DNA from: WHTF01 sp964482425
GTDB taxonomy: Bacteria; Desulfobacterota; Binatia; UBA9968
Assembly (NCBI GenBank): GCA_964482425.1
Contig: CAYZXN010000098.1
Location: 1-50,131, forward strand
Reading direction: 5' to 3'
DNA length: 50,131 nt
Shown here: positions 16,217 through 24,538 of the stretch, piece after piece
Numbering within the stretch: the stretch's first letter is position 1
Layout: each line of letters opens with the position of its first letter
The notes under the pieces: model-generated
Database searches by the model: none
Seen by the model: the letters and a program-made list of their open reading frames with translations, nothing else
Told to the model about the DNA's origin: nothing
Position numbers and translations under genes: made by a program

Positions 16217-16945
16217 TCATTTTTCATGTCGTCGTTTGATCCAGTTGAAGATGCGCCCGCGGTAAAGATACGCGATCAGTAGGATAACGGCCGCGACCAC
16301 AGCAAAGATAATTGCGGTGTAGTACTCCTGGTTGCGGATACTAGCGCCCTGCATGGAGAGGAAATAAGTTCCGGGAATTCGTCCGAAAATGGTGACGATC
16401 AGAAAAGTCGTCAGCTTCATGCGGCTTAGGCCGAGAAGATAGCAAAGATAGTCCTTGGGAAATCCTGGAAACAGAAAAAGCAGGAAACAGATGGCCGCTC
16501 CGGTATTGGTCGTCAGGAAGTCGAATTTATGCAGGACGTCTTGTTTGACGAATCGTTCAACAAAAGGCCGGCCGAGTATACTGGCGAGCTCAAAGGCAAC
16601 CCAGGAACCAAGCGTGAGCCCGATCGTGGATAGGATAAAACCCACGGTTTCGCCATAAACGTACCCTCCCGCCACACCCGTCAGTTCGCCGGGAAAAGGG
16701 GCCGCGATAACTTGTAAAACCTGAAACAGAACAAATACCGCCGGGGAGTAGGGTCCCATTGAACGGAGGAACTGGCCGAGCTTGTCACTGCTTGAATAAA
16801 TCCCCTCGAAGTCGTCGAGTTCTTCTCCGGGGGGAACCAGCGCGGAGAAAGGTTGAGGAATATAGCGGCTGAAGATAAAAAGCAGCGCGACAAGAACGAT
16901 AAAAATCATGCCGCGGATGGCCAGCCGTCTGGCTTGATCGGTCAT
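16217..16945 (-). CDS. TVP38/TMEM64 (VTT domain, DedA-related) membrane protein
   Basis: A 242-residue membrane protein from ATG 16945. A GTG at 16978 would add 11 residues and neither start has a clear ribosome-binding site. The VTT core is visible: a re-entrant-type segment VFVLFQVLQVIAAPFPGELTGVAGGYVYGETVGFILSTIG, then LGSWVAFELASILGRPFVERFV, and FLLFLFPGFPKDYLCYLLGLSRM with the conserved FPGFPKD. The C-terminus is a TM helix plus basic tail. DedA-superfamily members flip polyprenyl phosphate or other lipids; whether this TVP38-type protein does so is inference, although it converges on uppP. Confidence 0.85.
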   Translation of the reverse strand: MTDQARRLAIRGMIFIVLVALLFIFSRYIPQPFSALVPPGEELDDFEGIYSSSDKLGQFLRSMGPYSPAVFVLFQVLQVIAAPFPGELTGVAGGYVYGETVGFILSTIGLTLGSWVAFELASILGRPFVERFVKQDVLHKFDFLTTNTGAAICFLLFLFPGFPKDYLCYLLGLSRMKLTTFLIVTIFGRIPGTYFLSMQGASIRNQEYYTAIIFAVVAAVILLIAYLYRGRIFNWIKRRHEK

Positions 16946-17070
16946 CACGGGTTTATAGCAACAAAACCAATCAAACACGAGATTTCATGGATGATGGAGA
17001 ATTTGTTCATGCCTCGTTGCCTCGGCGAGGCGCTTCTTGGTCGCGAGCGCGGAGCCGTTCGAAACCGGAG

Positions 17071-18108
17071 TTATTTAACGGCCTTGAGGCCGAAATCAAC
17101 TTTGAATTTGATCCGCAATGGCTGTCCGGCGAGCTCGCTGAGCGTCTCTGGGATGGGTGGAAAAGGCGCGGCGGTTTTTATAGCTTGAACGGCGCTGGAA
17201 TTTAAACGTGAGTCGCTGGAATCGACGATTTCAGCCCGCGTGAGATTCCCCGACTTATCGAGTGTGAAAACGATACTGAGATTGTGAGTCCCTGTCATAG
17301 CGTCGGGATATTTCCAAACCGATCGGACTCTCATCTCGATCATCTTCAGATAGGGCGCGAAGTCCGGACTAGAGAGCGCAGAGCCTCGACTCTCATCTGA
17401 CCGGCGGTTAGAAGCCTCACCGCCTCCTCTCTGAAGAGCCGCCGGAACTTGAAAGTCCGGCTCCTTGCTGAGGCCCGGCGTGCTGTCTGTCTTGCTTAAA
17501 GAGGAAGACTGCTCTGTCGCCTCCAACGACCGGGTGGGTAGTTGAACCAGCGATTCCAGCGGCTCTCCGGCAACGCTGCCCGCCTTATCACGCGATACTT
17601 CTGCGAGATTTCTTGGCCGCGGTAAATCGGCTTGGGATTCTTTTGTTGGAACCGGCGCGCGCTCTTTCGCCGTGGGGCGCTTGTAGCTCGGCGTTGCCGC
17701 CGGCCGGGGCTGCTGAAGTCGATCTGGCGCTTCGGGTGATGGCTTACGTCCCGGCGCCTGCTTCGGATCAAGGGCGGCTTGCCCCGTCTCGATTCGCACG
17801 ACAATAGGAGACGGATGAACTGGGATGTCGGAAGTAAGGTTGACGCGGCTGAGAAGAATGAGCAGGAGCAGATGAACGATCAGGGAAAGAGCAAACAGGG
17901 TGTCTAAATCGATGGTCGGTTCGGAAAGATAGCTCGTCTTTACTCTACGCCGCAAGAATCTCGGGTAAGCTCGGACCAACGGGTGTGACTCGATTCGCAC
18001 CAGCGCTGCATGGCCGAAAGCCGCAACTTTTCCGGACACAGAGCTTTCTTGCTTTCTGAGTTCCAGTATCAGCTTTTCCAAGCGCGGAATTGTACGCCGG
18101 TTCGGCAT
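17071..18108 (-). CDS. tonB: TonB family energy-transducing protein
   Basis: A 345-residue protein. ATG 18108 has GGAG 8 nt upstream; a GTG at 18114 is too close to it. About 85 residues of basic cytoplasmic domain precede a single TM helix (LFALSLIVHLLLLILLSRV), with the His found in TonB-like anchors. A long Pro/Lys/Ser-rich periplasmic spacer follows, then a C-terminal TonB domain: DFAPYLKMIEMRVRSVWKYPD, LSIVFTLDKSGNLTRAEIVDSSDSRLN, AVQAIKTAAPFPPIPE. It would transmit ExbB/ExbD energy to outer-membrane receptors. The long cytoplasmic N-terminal part is unusual for TonB and has no recognised domain. Confidence 0.85.
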   Translation of the reverse strand: MPNRRTIPRLEKLILELRKQESSVSGKVAAFGHAALVRIESHPLVRAYPRFLRRRVKTSYLSEPTIDLDTLFALSLIVHLLLLILLSRVNLTSDIPVHPSPIVVRIETGQAALDPKQAPGRKPSPEAPDRLQQPRPAATPSYKRPTAKERAPVPTKESQADLPRPRNLAEVSRDKAGSVAGEPLESLVQLPTRSLEATEQSSSLSKTDSTPGLSKEPDFQVPAALQRGGGEASNRRSDESRGSALSSPDFAPYLKMIEMRVRSVWKYPDAMTGTHNLSIVFTLDKSGNLTRAEIVDSSDSRLNSSAVQAIKTAAPFPPIPETLSELAGQPLRIKFKVDFGLKAVK

Positions 18109-18232
18109 TGCCACGGCTCCAGGAGAAAACTTACCACTTCAGAAAAGGGTTTGGAACCGAACGGCAATGAGGTGCGGGCACCGTCTATAGAGAGCGGCGG
18201 CAGATGTGAAATAAGGATTGAGCTGACCGGCT

Positions 18233-20926
18233 TTAACGGCTTTGCTGCATGTCGCGCAGCAGGGCCTCAAGTCTCTTTTGCTCCTCGCCGTATCCAGCCC
18301 AATTTCCCTGCCGCAAGAGTTCTTGCGATCGTGAAAAATGCTCCAAGGCGCGCCGCGGCAGATTAGTGTCCGGCGGGCCTTCTCTGGTCGGCGCCGGCAG
18401 CAGAACTTGCTCGGCAGGGGCAGGGGCTTTGCCGCCGAATACCCGGTCGAGAGATAGCTCCAGCGTCTCCTCCATCGCTATCTGATTACCGAAGGCGACA
18501 AATACCCGCTTGAGTTCCGGCAGCGAGCCCTTTTCCGCGGCTAGGTAAAGAGGTTGGACGTAGAGAAGCGACTGTTCGATCGGAATCGCGAGTAAACTTC
18601 CGCGGATCACCTGGCCGCTTTGTCTCCAGAGACTCAATTGCTGTGATATAAAAGCGTCTTGTTCAATTCGTGCATCGATTTGTTTTGGGCCATAGACGAG
18701 TTTCGCCTTGGGAAAATCCAGGGCCGTCAGTTTGCCGTAATGCGGAGGGTCGCTGCGCGCGGCGAGCCAGGCTCGCATGTTGTCTCGCCGGTTGGGCGTA
18801 AACGGCAAAAGCAGAACGAACTCTTCTTTGGTTTCGCCCGGAAGGCGCATGATCGTATAGTAAGGCGCCATTTCTCGTTCGGCGCCGCCGACGGTTTGCC
18901 GCGGAATGCTCAGTAAATCTTCCTTATTGTAGAACACCTGCGGATCGCGCATGTGGTAGGTGGAATACATCTGCGCCTGAATCGAGAAAAGATCCTGCGG
19001 ATACCTGATGTGAGCGCGCAGATCGTCCGGCATCTTTTCAAGCGGCTTGAACAGGGCGGGGAAGATTTTTTGGTAAGTCTGGACGAGCGGATCTTCTGGA
19101 TCGCTCATGTAGAAGTCCACCGTGCCATTGTAGGCGTCGACGACCGCCTTTACGGAATTGCGAATATAGTTGTCGCCCTGCCGCCGCATGGGCTCGGAAT
19201 ATGGAAAACGGTCGGACGTCGTGTAGCCGTCGATGATCCAGAAAAGCCTGCCGCCTTGCGCGATGACCAGATAAGGATCCCGATCGAAGGTGATAAAGGG
19301 CGCGGTTTTTGTCACGCGCTCCTGAATCTGGCGATGATAGAGAATGCGGCTCTCCTGAGTCAGGTCCTCAGAGAGCGAAATCCTCAAGGTCGCAAAATGC
19401 GCGGAGAAGAGGAGCTTGCGCCAGAAAGTCCCCACCGACACTCCGCCGTCCCCGGTATAAGTCGTATAGATATTTTGATCGCCCGCCGGGTAATCGAGTT
19501 CCCGTGCATTGGCCTTGACGAAGACATAGTCGTTGGCCAACTCGCCGTAATAAATCGCCGGCTGCGTAACCTTGATGGGACCGTCGGAAACAGGAGGAAT
19601 ATCCCTGATGAAAAATTCTGGAAGCCCTTCCGGCGTGACTTGATTGACCGGACCGAAGACCAGACCATAACCGTGCGTATAGGTTAGATGCTCGTTGATC
19701 CAGATGCGGCTGGGCAGGTGCTGATGGGAAAGTTCACGCGCCGAAAGCATGACCTGCCGGTAAGTGCCGTCAATATGATAGCGGTCATTGTCCACGTCGA
19801 CGAATTTGTAGTAGGTGCGTATCTCTTGCAACTGGGCATACGTCGCCAAGAGCGGTTGATGCTCCCATAAACGGATATTCTTGATAGTGGCGTCGTTGCG
19901 CTTAAGATCAGCGGCGGTCAGTGTTTCATTGGCCGGGAAGTCCTCATTCTCGATCTTGTCGAGGCCAAAGGCAATCCGGGTCAATCTAATGTTGTGCTCG
20001 ATAAAAGGCCTTTCAGAATCGACCTCGTTAGGCACTACACGGAACCGCTGTACCAATGAAGGAAGGACGTTGAGCCCAATCATGTGAACCAGAACGAGTC
20101 CGCCTACACCGGCGATCAAATAACGAAACCCCGGACGACTGATTTGGACCGCGCAGAGCGCCGCAGCGATCAGTGCAACGACGGTCAAGGTCCGCAGAGC
20201 CGGCAGGCTGACATAGACGTCGGTATAAGCCGCACCGAAAGCCGCGCCGCGGGCAGAGTAGAGCAGCTCAAAGCTGTCCAAAATATAGCCGCCGGCGGTG
20301 ACGACCAGCACCGAGGCAATCAACGCTAACAGGTGGGTTCTTGCGCGGGCGGAGAGAAAGAGACCCCGTGGACTATACTGGATGCCGCGGTACAGCAGGT
20401 AAATGACGGCGGTTGCCAACAGCGCAAGGCCCAAGGCCGTGAGCAGCCAATTGTAAATCGTTCTGAGCGCCGGCAGCTGAAACACAAAGAAACCGATGTC
20501 GCGATTATACAACGGGTCTTGCAAGCCGAAGGAGGTAGGATTCAGAATCAATAGAAAAGATTCCCATTGACTCGCTGCCTGCGGCGCAGCGAAAAACCCG
20601 AGGAGCAATGCGCCAGGCAGCAGCAATCGTCGGATCGCGGGGTCGATGAGTTCCGGACTTGGCAAGTCGATGACATTGTCTTGCTCGACAAAGCGCATCC
20701 CTCTAATTAGCCGCGCCGCTATTTTAACATTGACATAGATGAGGAGAGCGAAAAGCGCCCCTCCTGAGAGAGCGAGAACGGTCTTCGCAAGTAACGACGT
20801 GGTGAAAACCTGCGTATAGCCAACTTCCTGGAACCATAGCCAGTCAACATAGAGTGAGATCAACTGGCGGATCGAAATCAGCGCCAAGAAGATAACAAAC
20901 AGAAGTATGCCGCCTAATCCCTTCAT
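18233..20926 (-). CDS. UPF0182 family large membrane protein
   Basis: An 897-residue protein of the UPF0182 (COG1615) family. The first 300 residues hold about seven TM helices, beginning MKGLGGILLFVIFLALISIRQLISLYVDWLWFQEVGY. The rest is a large extracytoplasmic part with family motifs such as ERPFIEHNIRLTRIAFGLD, YYKFVDVDNDRYHIDG, LTYTHGYGLVFGPVNQVT, and YVQPLYLAA with a terminal helical segment. The ATG is preceded by GGGAAAG. The biochemical role of the family is not known. It is 124 nt upstream of tonB, in the same direction. Confidence 0.9.
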   Translation of the reverse strand: MKGLGGILLFVIFLALISIRQLISLYVDWLWFQEVGYTQVFTTSLLAKTVLALSGGALFALLIYVNVKIAARLIRGMRFVEQDNVIDLPSPELIDPAIRRLLLPGALLLGFFAAPQAASQWESFLLILNPTSFGLQDPLYNRDIGFFVFQLPALRTIYNWLLTALGLALLATAVIYLLYRGIQYSPRGLFLSARARTHLLALIASVLVVTAGGYILDSFELLYSARGAAFGAAYTDVYVSLPALRTLTVVALIAAALCAVQISRPGFRYLIAGVGGLVLVHMIGLNVLPSLVQRFRVVPNEVDSERPFIEHNIRLTRIAFGLDKIENEDFPANETLTAADLKRNDATIKNIRLWEHQPLLATYAQLQEIRTYYKFVDVDNDRYHIDGTYRQVMLSARELSHQHLPSRIWINEHLTYTHGYGLVFGPVNQVTPEGLPEFFIRDIPPVSDGPIKVTQPAIYYGELANDYVFVKANARELDYPAGDQNIYTTYTGDGGVSVGTFWRKLLFSAHFATLRISLSEDLTQESRILYHRQIQERVTKTAPFITFDRDPYLVIAQGGRLFWIIDGYTTSDRFPYSEPMRRQGDNYIRNSVKAVVDAYNGTVDFYMSDPEDPLVQTYQKIFPALFKPLEKMPDDLRAHIRYPQDLFSIQAQMYSTYHMRDPQVFYNKEDLLSIPRQTVGGAEREMAPYYTIMRLPGETKEEFVLLLPFTPNRRDNMRAWLAARSDPPHYGKLTALDFPKAKLVYGPKQIDARIEQDAFISQQLSLWRQSGQVIRGSLLAIPIEQSLLYVQPLYLAAEKGSLPELKRVFVAFGNQIAMEETLELSLDRVFGGKAPAPAEQVLLPAPTREGPPDTNLPRRALEHFSRSQELLRQGNWAGYGEEQKRLEALLRDMQQSR

Positions 20927-21106
20927 ACGCTTTCCCTTCTATTCCAATGTAGGAGAAATGCAGTTGGTTTTTACCGGCGGCGGCGAGAACAAGGTGACCT
21001 GAAGCTTGGTTGATCCCGTGCTTGCGCAAGCTCTCGAGTCAAAACCGGAACAGGCGGCTTCCGCGCTCGCGGAAGCCGCCTGTGAGTGAGGAGACGATGG
21101 AGTCGA
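20927..21106. other. Intergenic region between UPF0182 and ABC permease genes
   Basis: No gene is supported. It holds the terminator hairpin listed separately and a 12-nt perfect palindrome GCTTGCGCAAGC at 21020-21031, a possible operator for the UPF0182-tonB unit. Confidence 0.4.
21045..21082 (-). terminator. Strong hairpin, probable intrinsic terminator of the ABC permease gene
   Basis: CAGGCGGCTTCCGCG at 21051-21065 is followed by a 2-nt spacer and its exact complement at 21068-21082, giving a stem of about 14 bp. It lies 24 nt past the permease stop; on the minus strand it is followed by TTCCGGTTTT, which is only moderately T-rich. Confidence 0.6.
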
Positions 21107-21952
21107 TTAAGCGACAGCTCCGACCTTTGGGCGCCACTTATCGAAGCGGGATTCCAGCCGGGTCAGCAATTCCATGGCAACCATACCGGAAATAGCAAAG
21201 ATGAGGACGCCGACGAACACCTTATCGGTCTGAAACGTTGCGCCGGCCACGGTGATCATGAAGCCGATGCCGGCGGTCGCGGCATAAAGCTCGCCAACCA
21301 TGACGCCGATCAAGGCGCGGCCGACGCCGAGCCGAAGGCCGGTGAGAATGAAGGGCAAAGTCGACGGTAGCACGACGCTCTTGAAAACCTGCCATTCCGA
21401 AGCGCCGAAGCTCTTTGCCGCAGTCAGGAGGTTGTAGGGCGTGGTCTTTACTCCATCGCGGGCGTTGATCAGAATCGGGAATACCGCGCCTAAAAAGATG
21501 ATGCCGACTTTGGACAGGATACCGATCCCGAGCCAGATAATTACCAGAGGCAATAGCGCAACCCGCGGAGTCGCATTCATGGCATTGATGAATGGGTCGA
21601 AAATGTAAGCAAACCTCTTATACCAGCCGCAAGCGATGCCAAAAGGAACGCCGACTACGACTGAAAGCAAATAGCCCCACCCGAATTCCAAACCGCTCAC
21701 ATAAAGATCGTTATAAATTTCGCCGGAGCCGAATAGCTGGACCGCCGCTTTGAAGATCAATGACGGCGCGCTCATGAACATCGGATTGATTAGGCCGAGC
21801 ACATTTCCTACCAACTCCCAAGCAGTTAGGAATATGATTACCGCCGATGTGCCTAAAATCTTTTTCTCGTGATTGAGATAGAACTTGTAGGCAGCCGACG
21901 CCTCGGCGACGCTAACGTCTAGAAGTTGCTCCTCTGCGGCTTGATCAGCCAT
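21107..21952 (-). CDS. ABC transporter permease, SsuC/TauC type
   Basis: A 281-residue inner-membrane permease of the nitrate/sulfonate/taurine-type ABC importer family. AGGAGG-like AAGGAGG sits 7 nt before the ATG. It has about six TM helices, the family start of the domain LEFGWGYLLSVVVGVPFGIACGW, and the EAA loop GASEWQVFKSVVLPSTLPF that contacts the ATPase. No ATP-binding subunit or solute-binding protein gene is next to it, so it is an orphan here. It is divergent from the redox gene cluster at 22168-27877, and the shared 215-bp region suggests co-control. The substrate cannot be stated. Confidence 0.9.
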   Translation of the reverse strand: MADQAAEEQLLDVSVAEASAAYKFYLNHEKKILGTSAVIIFLTAWELVGNVLGLINPMFMSAPSLIFKAAVQLFGSGEIYNDLYVSGLEFGWGYLLSVVVGVPFGIACGWYKRFAYIFDPFINAMNATPRVALLPLVIIWLGIGILSKVGIIFLGAVFPILINARDGVKTTPYNLLTAAKSFGASEWQVFKSVVLPSTLPFILTGLRLGVGRALIGVMVGELYAATAGIGFMITVAGATFQTDKVFVGVLIFAISGMVAMELLTRLESRFDKWRPKVGAVA

Positions 21953-21994
21953 AATCGAACCTCCTTGATGTAGTTAAACCTGTCCGGCAACGCG

Positions 21995-22025
21995 AACCTG
22001 TAACAAACAGGTTGCTTGTTGTCAA
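21995..22025 (-). promoter_or_regulatory. Candidate promoter overlapped by inverted repeat, upstream of ABC permease
   Basis: On the minus strand a perfect TTGACA (22025-22020), 17-nt spacer and TACAGG (22002-21997) form a possible sigma-70 promoter. The inverted repeat AACCTGT-N5-ACAGGTT (21995-22013) covers its -10 and much of the spacer, the usual place for a repressor operator. The -10 match is weak. Confidence 0.4.
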
Positions 22026-22105
22026 CACCTTAATGTTCAGCAATTCAGCTTATTTAGGAATGCCCGCGGATCGAGCACTAAATCCTTATGCCGGCTGGTT
22101 TACCT

Positions 22106-22134
22106 TGACATTCGTTTAGGTATTAAATACTTTG
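22106..22134 (+). promoter_or_regulatory. Candidate sigma-70 promoter for the radical SAM operon
   Basis: A perfect -35 TTGACA at 22106-22111 is followed by possible -10 boxes AATACT (22127-22132, 15-nt spacer) or TACTTT (22129-22134, 17-nt spacer). It is 34 to 41 nt before the start codon, AGGAGA lying in between. Confidence 0.4.
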
Positions 22135-22167
22135 ACCTGCACTATCCTTCCAGGGTCAGGAGAAATC

Positions 22168-23649
22168 ATGAAACTCCTATTTATTACGCCTCCCATGGGT
22201 AACTGGGCGCCGTGGGGCGATCGTCATCTAGCGGTAAATTCGTTGCACGCGCAGCTCGCCGCATTTATTCGGGAGAAGAACGCCGCCGGGGTCGAGGTGT
22301 TGGACTGCCGCGCCTTGGGGTTGGATGATGAAGCCATGCTGAATGCGATCGAACGGCGCGCGCCGGACGTGGTTTTTTTCGGCAACATGATTGCAGCCGC
22401 TGGCGGAGCCGCGCAGCTCAACCGGTTCCATACCGCGATGAAGGCTATAAAGGAGGCGATGCCGGACATCATTACCGTAGGCGGCGGCTTGATGTACACC
22501 GCCATTCCGCAAAAAATCATGGCCGATAATCCGCAGTTGGATTTCGCCATCGTTGGGGTGTTCGGCGACAATGAGTACACCCTTTGGGAACTTCTGGAAG
22601 AGCTCAAGAAGTCTGCTCCCGATTTTACGGCAATCAAAGGACTGGCCCATCGTCGTATGGGTGAAGTCATCCTAAACCCGCCGCGCCCGTTGATCGCCGA
22701 TCTTGACGAACTGCCGATGCCGGCATACGACCTTTTCCCCATGAACCGGTACTACGGCTATTCGGTCATTCCAAACTACAACGAGTCAGTGACGTCGCGC
22801 GGGTGCGAAGGCGCTTGTCACTTCTGCTACGAGTGGTGGCTGGTCGATCAGCGCAACCCACGCGATTTCAGCTCGCACCGGACCAAGGGCGGCAAGCGTG
22901 TCGCCGAGGAAATGGAGCTGCTCAACAAGAACTACGGCGTCAAGGCGCTGACGTTCATGGATGACGATTTCAACTCCGACCGGCAAAAAATGATCGATCT
23001 GGTTGAAGAGCTGGAAAAGAAAGAACTTGACGTAAGCTGGTTCATGCTCAGTAGAGCGCAGAACCTGATCCGTGATGCCGATTTGATCCCGCGACTGAGA
23101 AAGGTCGGTCTGTATCAGGTGTTGATCGGCATTGACGGCGGCACCGACGAAGAAATAGCGGAAGCGCGCAAGGGGCCGATGAAGGTCGGGGTCAACGATT
23201 TAAAAAACCTTGTTCAGTATCTGCGTAAGAACGACATTTCGACAATCTCCACCTATCTGAATGGTTTCTGGGAAGACGACGAAGCCAAGATCCGCCAACG
23301 CGCCAAGGCAGTCGACGAGATCGATCCGGACATCGTTATGATCCAATTGCTCAACCCGATTCCAGGCTCGCCCATCTATAAAAAGGCCGTCAAAGATAAC
23401 CTCATCGAAGTCGACAATCTGAGCTTGTACGATCTGGAGCACTGCGTGATGCCCACCAAGTATCTGTCTCGCCAGCAGCTCGGTGAGCTCACCGGCTTGG
23501 CTTTTCAATCCTTTTACGCCAAGCCGGGCAGGGTTGAGCGGATCTTGAACGGGTACAGCTCCCCCTACGTCAAGATGAAGTTTCTCTCGTTCAAGAACAA
23601 TGCTGCAAAATACGAGAAGGGAGCGGCGGAGGATGCCGTTGCCATCTAA
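22168..23649 (+). CDS. Radical SAM protein with N-terminal B12-binding-like domain
   Basis: A 493-residue protein. ATG 22168 is chosen because AGGAGA precedes it at 5 nt and because the protein then starts MKLLFITPPM, as in BchE/MiaB-related B12-binding radical SAM proteins. Residues 1-150 look like a Rossmann cobalamin-binding domain (PDVVFFGNMI, IITVGGGL, FAIVGVFGDNEYTLWELLEEL), although the DxHxxG cobalamin ligand motif is absent. The radical SAM cluster motif is C213-x3-C217-x2-C220 (GCEGACHFC), followed by FMDDDFNSDRQKMIDLVEEL and the elongated LNPIPGSPIY strand. Typical activities are methyl transfer or ring formation by radical chemistry. It starts a five-gene run in one direction and its own substrate is unknown. 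Confidence 0.87.
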   Translation: MKLLFITPPMGNWAPWGDRHLAVNSLHAQLAAFIREKNAAGVEVLDCRALGLDDEAMLNAIERRAPDVVFFGNMIAAAGGAAQLNRFHTAMKAIKEAMPDIITVGGGLMYTAIPQKIMADNPQLDFAIVGVFGDNEYTLWELLEELKKSAPDFTAIKGLAHRRMGEVILNPPRPLIADLDELPMPAYDLFPMNRYYGYSVIPNYNESVTSRGCEGACHFCYEWWLVDQRNPRDFSSHRTKGGKRVAEEMELLNKNYGVKALTFMDDDFNSDRQKMIDLVEELEKKELDVSWFMLSRAQNLIRDADLIPRLRKVGLYQVLIGIDGGTDEEIAEARKGPMKVGVNDLKNLVQYLRKNDISTISTYLNGFWEDDEAKIRQRAKAVDEIDPDIVMIQLLNPIPGSPIYKKAVKDNLIEVDNLSLYDLEHCVMPTKYLSRQQLGELTGLAFQSFYAKPGRVERILNGYSSPYVKMKFLSFKNNAAKYEKGAAEDAVAI

Positions 23650-23666
23650 AGACTGATCGCGAATCG

Positions 23667-24437
23667 ATGGCGGAAGAAGGACTCCAACCGCTTCAGGGGA
23701 AAGTTGTGCTCGTTACCGGCGCCAGCCGCGGCATAGGCGCGGCAGCGGCCATGCGGCTGGCGCAGGCGGGGGCCTCGGTGGTCGTCAATTATCACCAGAA
23801 TCGAGACGCGGCGCAGAGAGTTCTGAACGAAATCGAGAGGTCGAGCGGCCGCGGCATGATCTTTCAAGCCGATGTGACCCGGAAGGATCAGGTCGCTTCA
23901 ATGGTCCGGGCCGCCCAGGAAAAATTTTCGGCCATCGATGTACTCGTCAACAACGCCTACTTTCCCTTTGAAGTGGGGCAACTCCACGAGCTGTCCTGGG
24001 AGAGTGTTCATCGCGCGGTCGACCATGAGCTGGCGGCGCTGCATCATTGCGTCCAGGCTTGCGTGCCGGCGATGACCGAAAAAAAATCCGGTAAGATCAT
24101 CGTCGTCAGCACGCGATTGGCGCAACAGCCGCTGCCCACAATGGGCGCGTATGCAGCCGCGAAATCGGCCCTCGAATCGATGGCCAACACCCTGGCCATC
24201 GAATTGGGTCCGCTGGGAATCAACGTGAATGTCGTCACGCCGGCGTTTACGCTAACCGATGCTTCGATGATTATGCCCGAGGCATTCAGGGAGCGGGTTC
24301 GGCAGACCCGGCCCCTAAAGAAGCATCTCTATCCCGAAGATGTGGCCGGCGCCATCGCCTTTTTAGCCGGCAACGAAGCCGCCATGCTTACCGGCAGCCA
24401 TATCCTGATTACCGGCGGCAGCCATCTTCAGCTTTAA
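23667..24437 (+). CDS. Short-chain dehydrogenase/reductase
   Basis: A 256-residue classical SDR, probably an NADP(H)-type oxidoreductase. It has TGASRGIG (residues 17-24), FQADV near 66-70, NNAY at 95-98 in place of the usual NNAG, and the catalytic residues Ser148, Tyr162 and Lys166 (YAAAK). The C-terminus has the usual PAFTLTD and a final ITGG strand. The gene lies 17 nt after the radical SAM gene and so is probably co-transcribed. A 101-bp gap follows, with a palindrome inside. The substrate cannot be told; FabG-like similarity is generic for this family. Confidence 0.92.
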   Translation: MAEEGLQPLQGKVVLVTGASRGIGAAAAMRLAQAGASVVVNYHQNRDAAQRVLNEIERSSGRGMIFQADVTRKDQVASMVRAAQEKFSAIDVLVNNAYFPFEVGQLHELSWESVHRAVDHELAALHHCVQACVPAMTEKKSGKIIVVSTRLAQQPLPTMGAYAAAKSALESMANTLAIELGPLGINVNVVTPAFTLTDASMIMPEAFRERVRQTRPLKKHLYPEDVAGAIAFLAGNEAAMLTGSHILITGGSHLQL

Positions 24438-24465
24438 AGGCTCAAGAGTGAAGCCACGAACGAGC

Positions 24466-24487
24466 GGTTACAATCGCGATTGCAACC
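24466..24487. promoter_or_regulatory. 22-nt near-perfect palindrome, candidate operator
   Basis: Ten of eleven base pairs are symmetric around position 24476/24477, with half-site GGTTACAATCG. It lies in the only sizeable gap inside the redox gene cluster, 52 nt before the FAD-linked oxidase start. Binding factor unknown. Confidence 0.35.
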
Positions 24488-24538
24488 TTGTGCTGCAAGG
24501 ACTTGCGCTCCTGAATTCGTTTCCATATTTGAGTTCTC

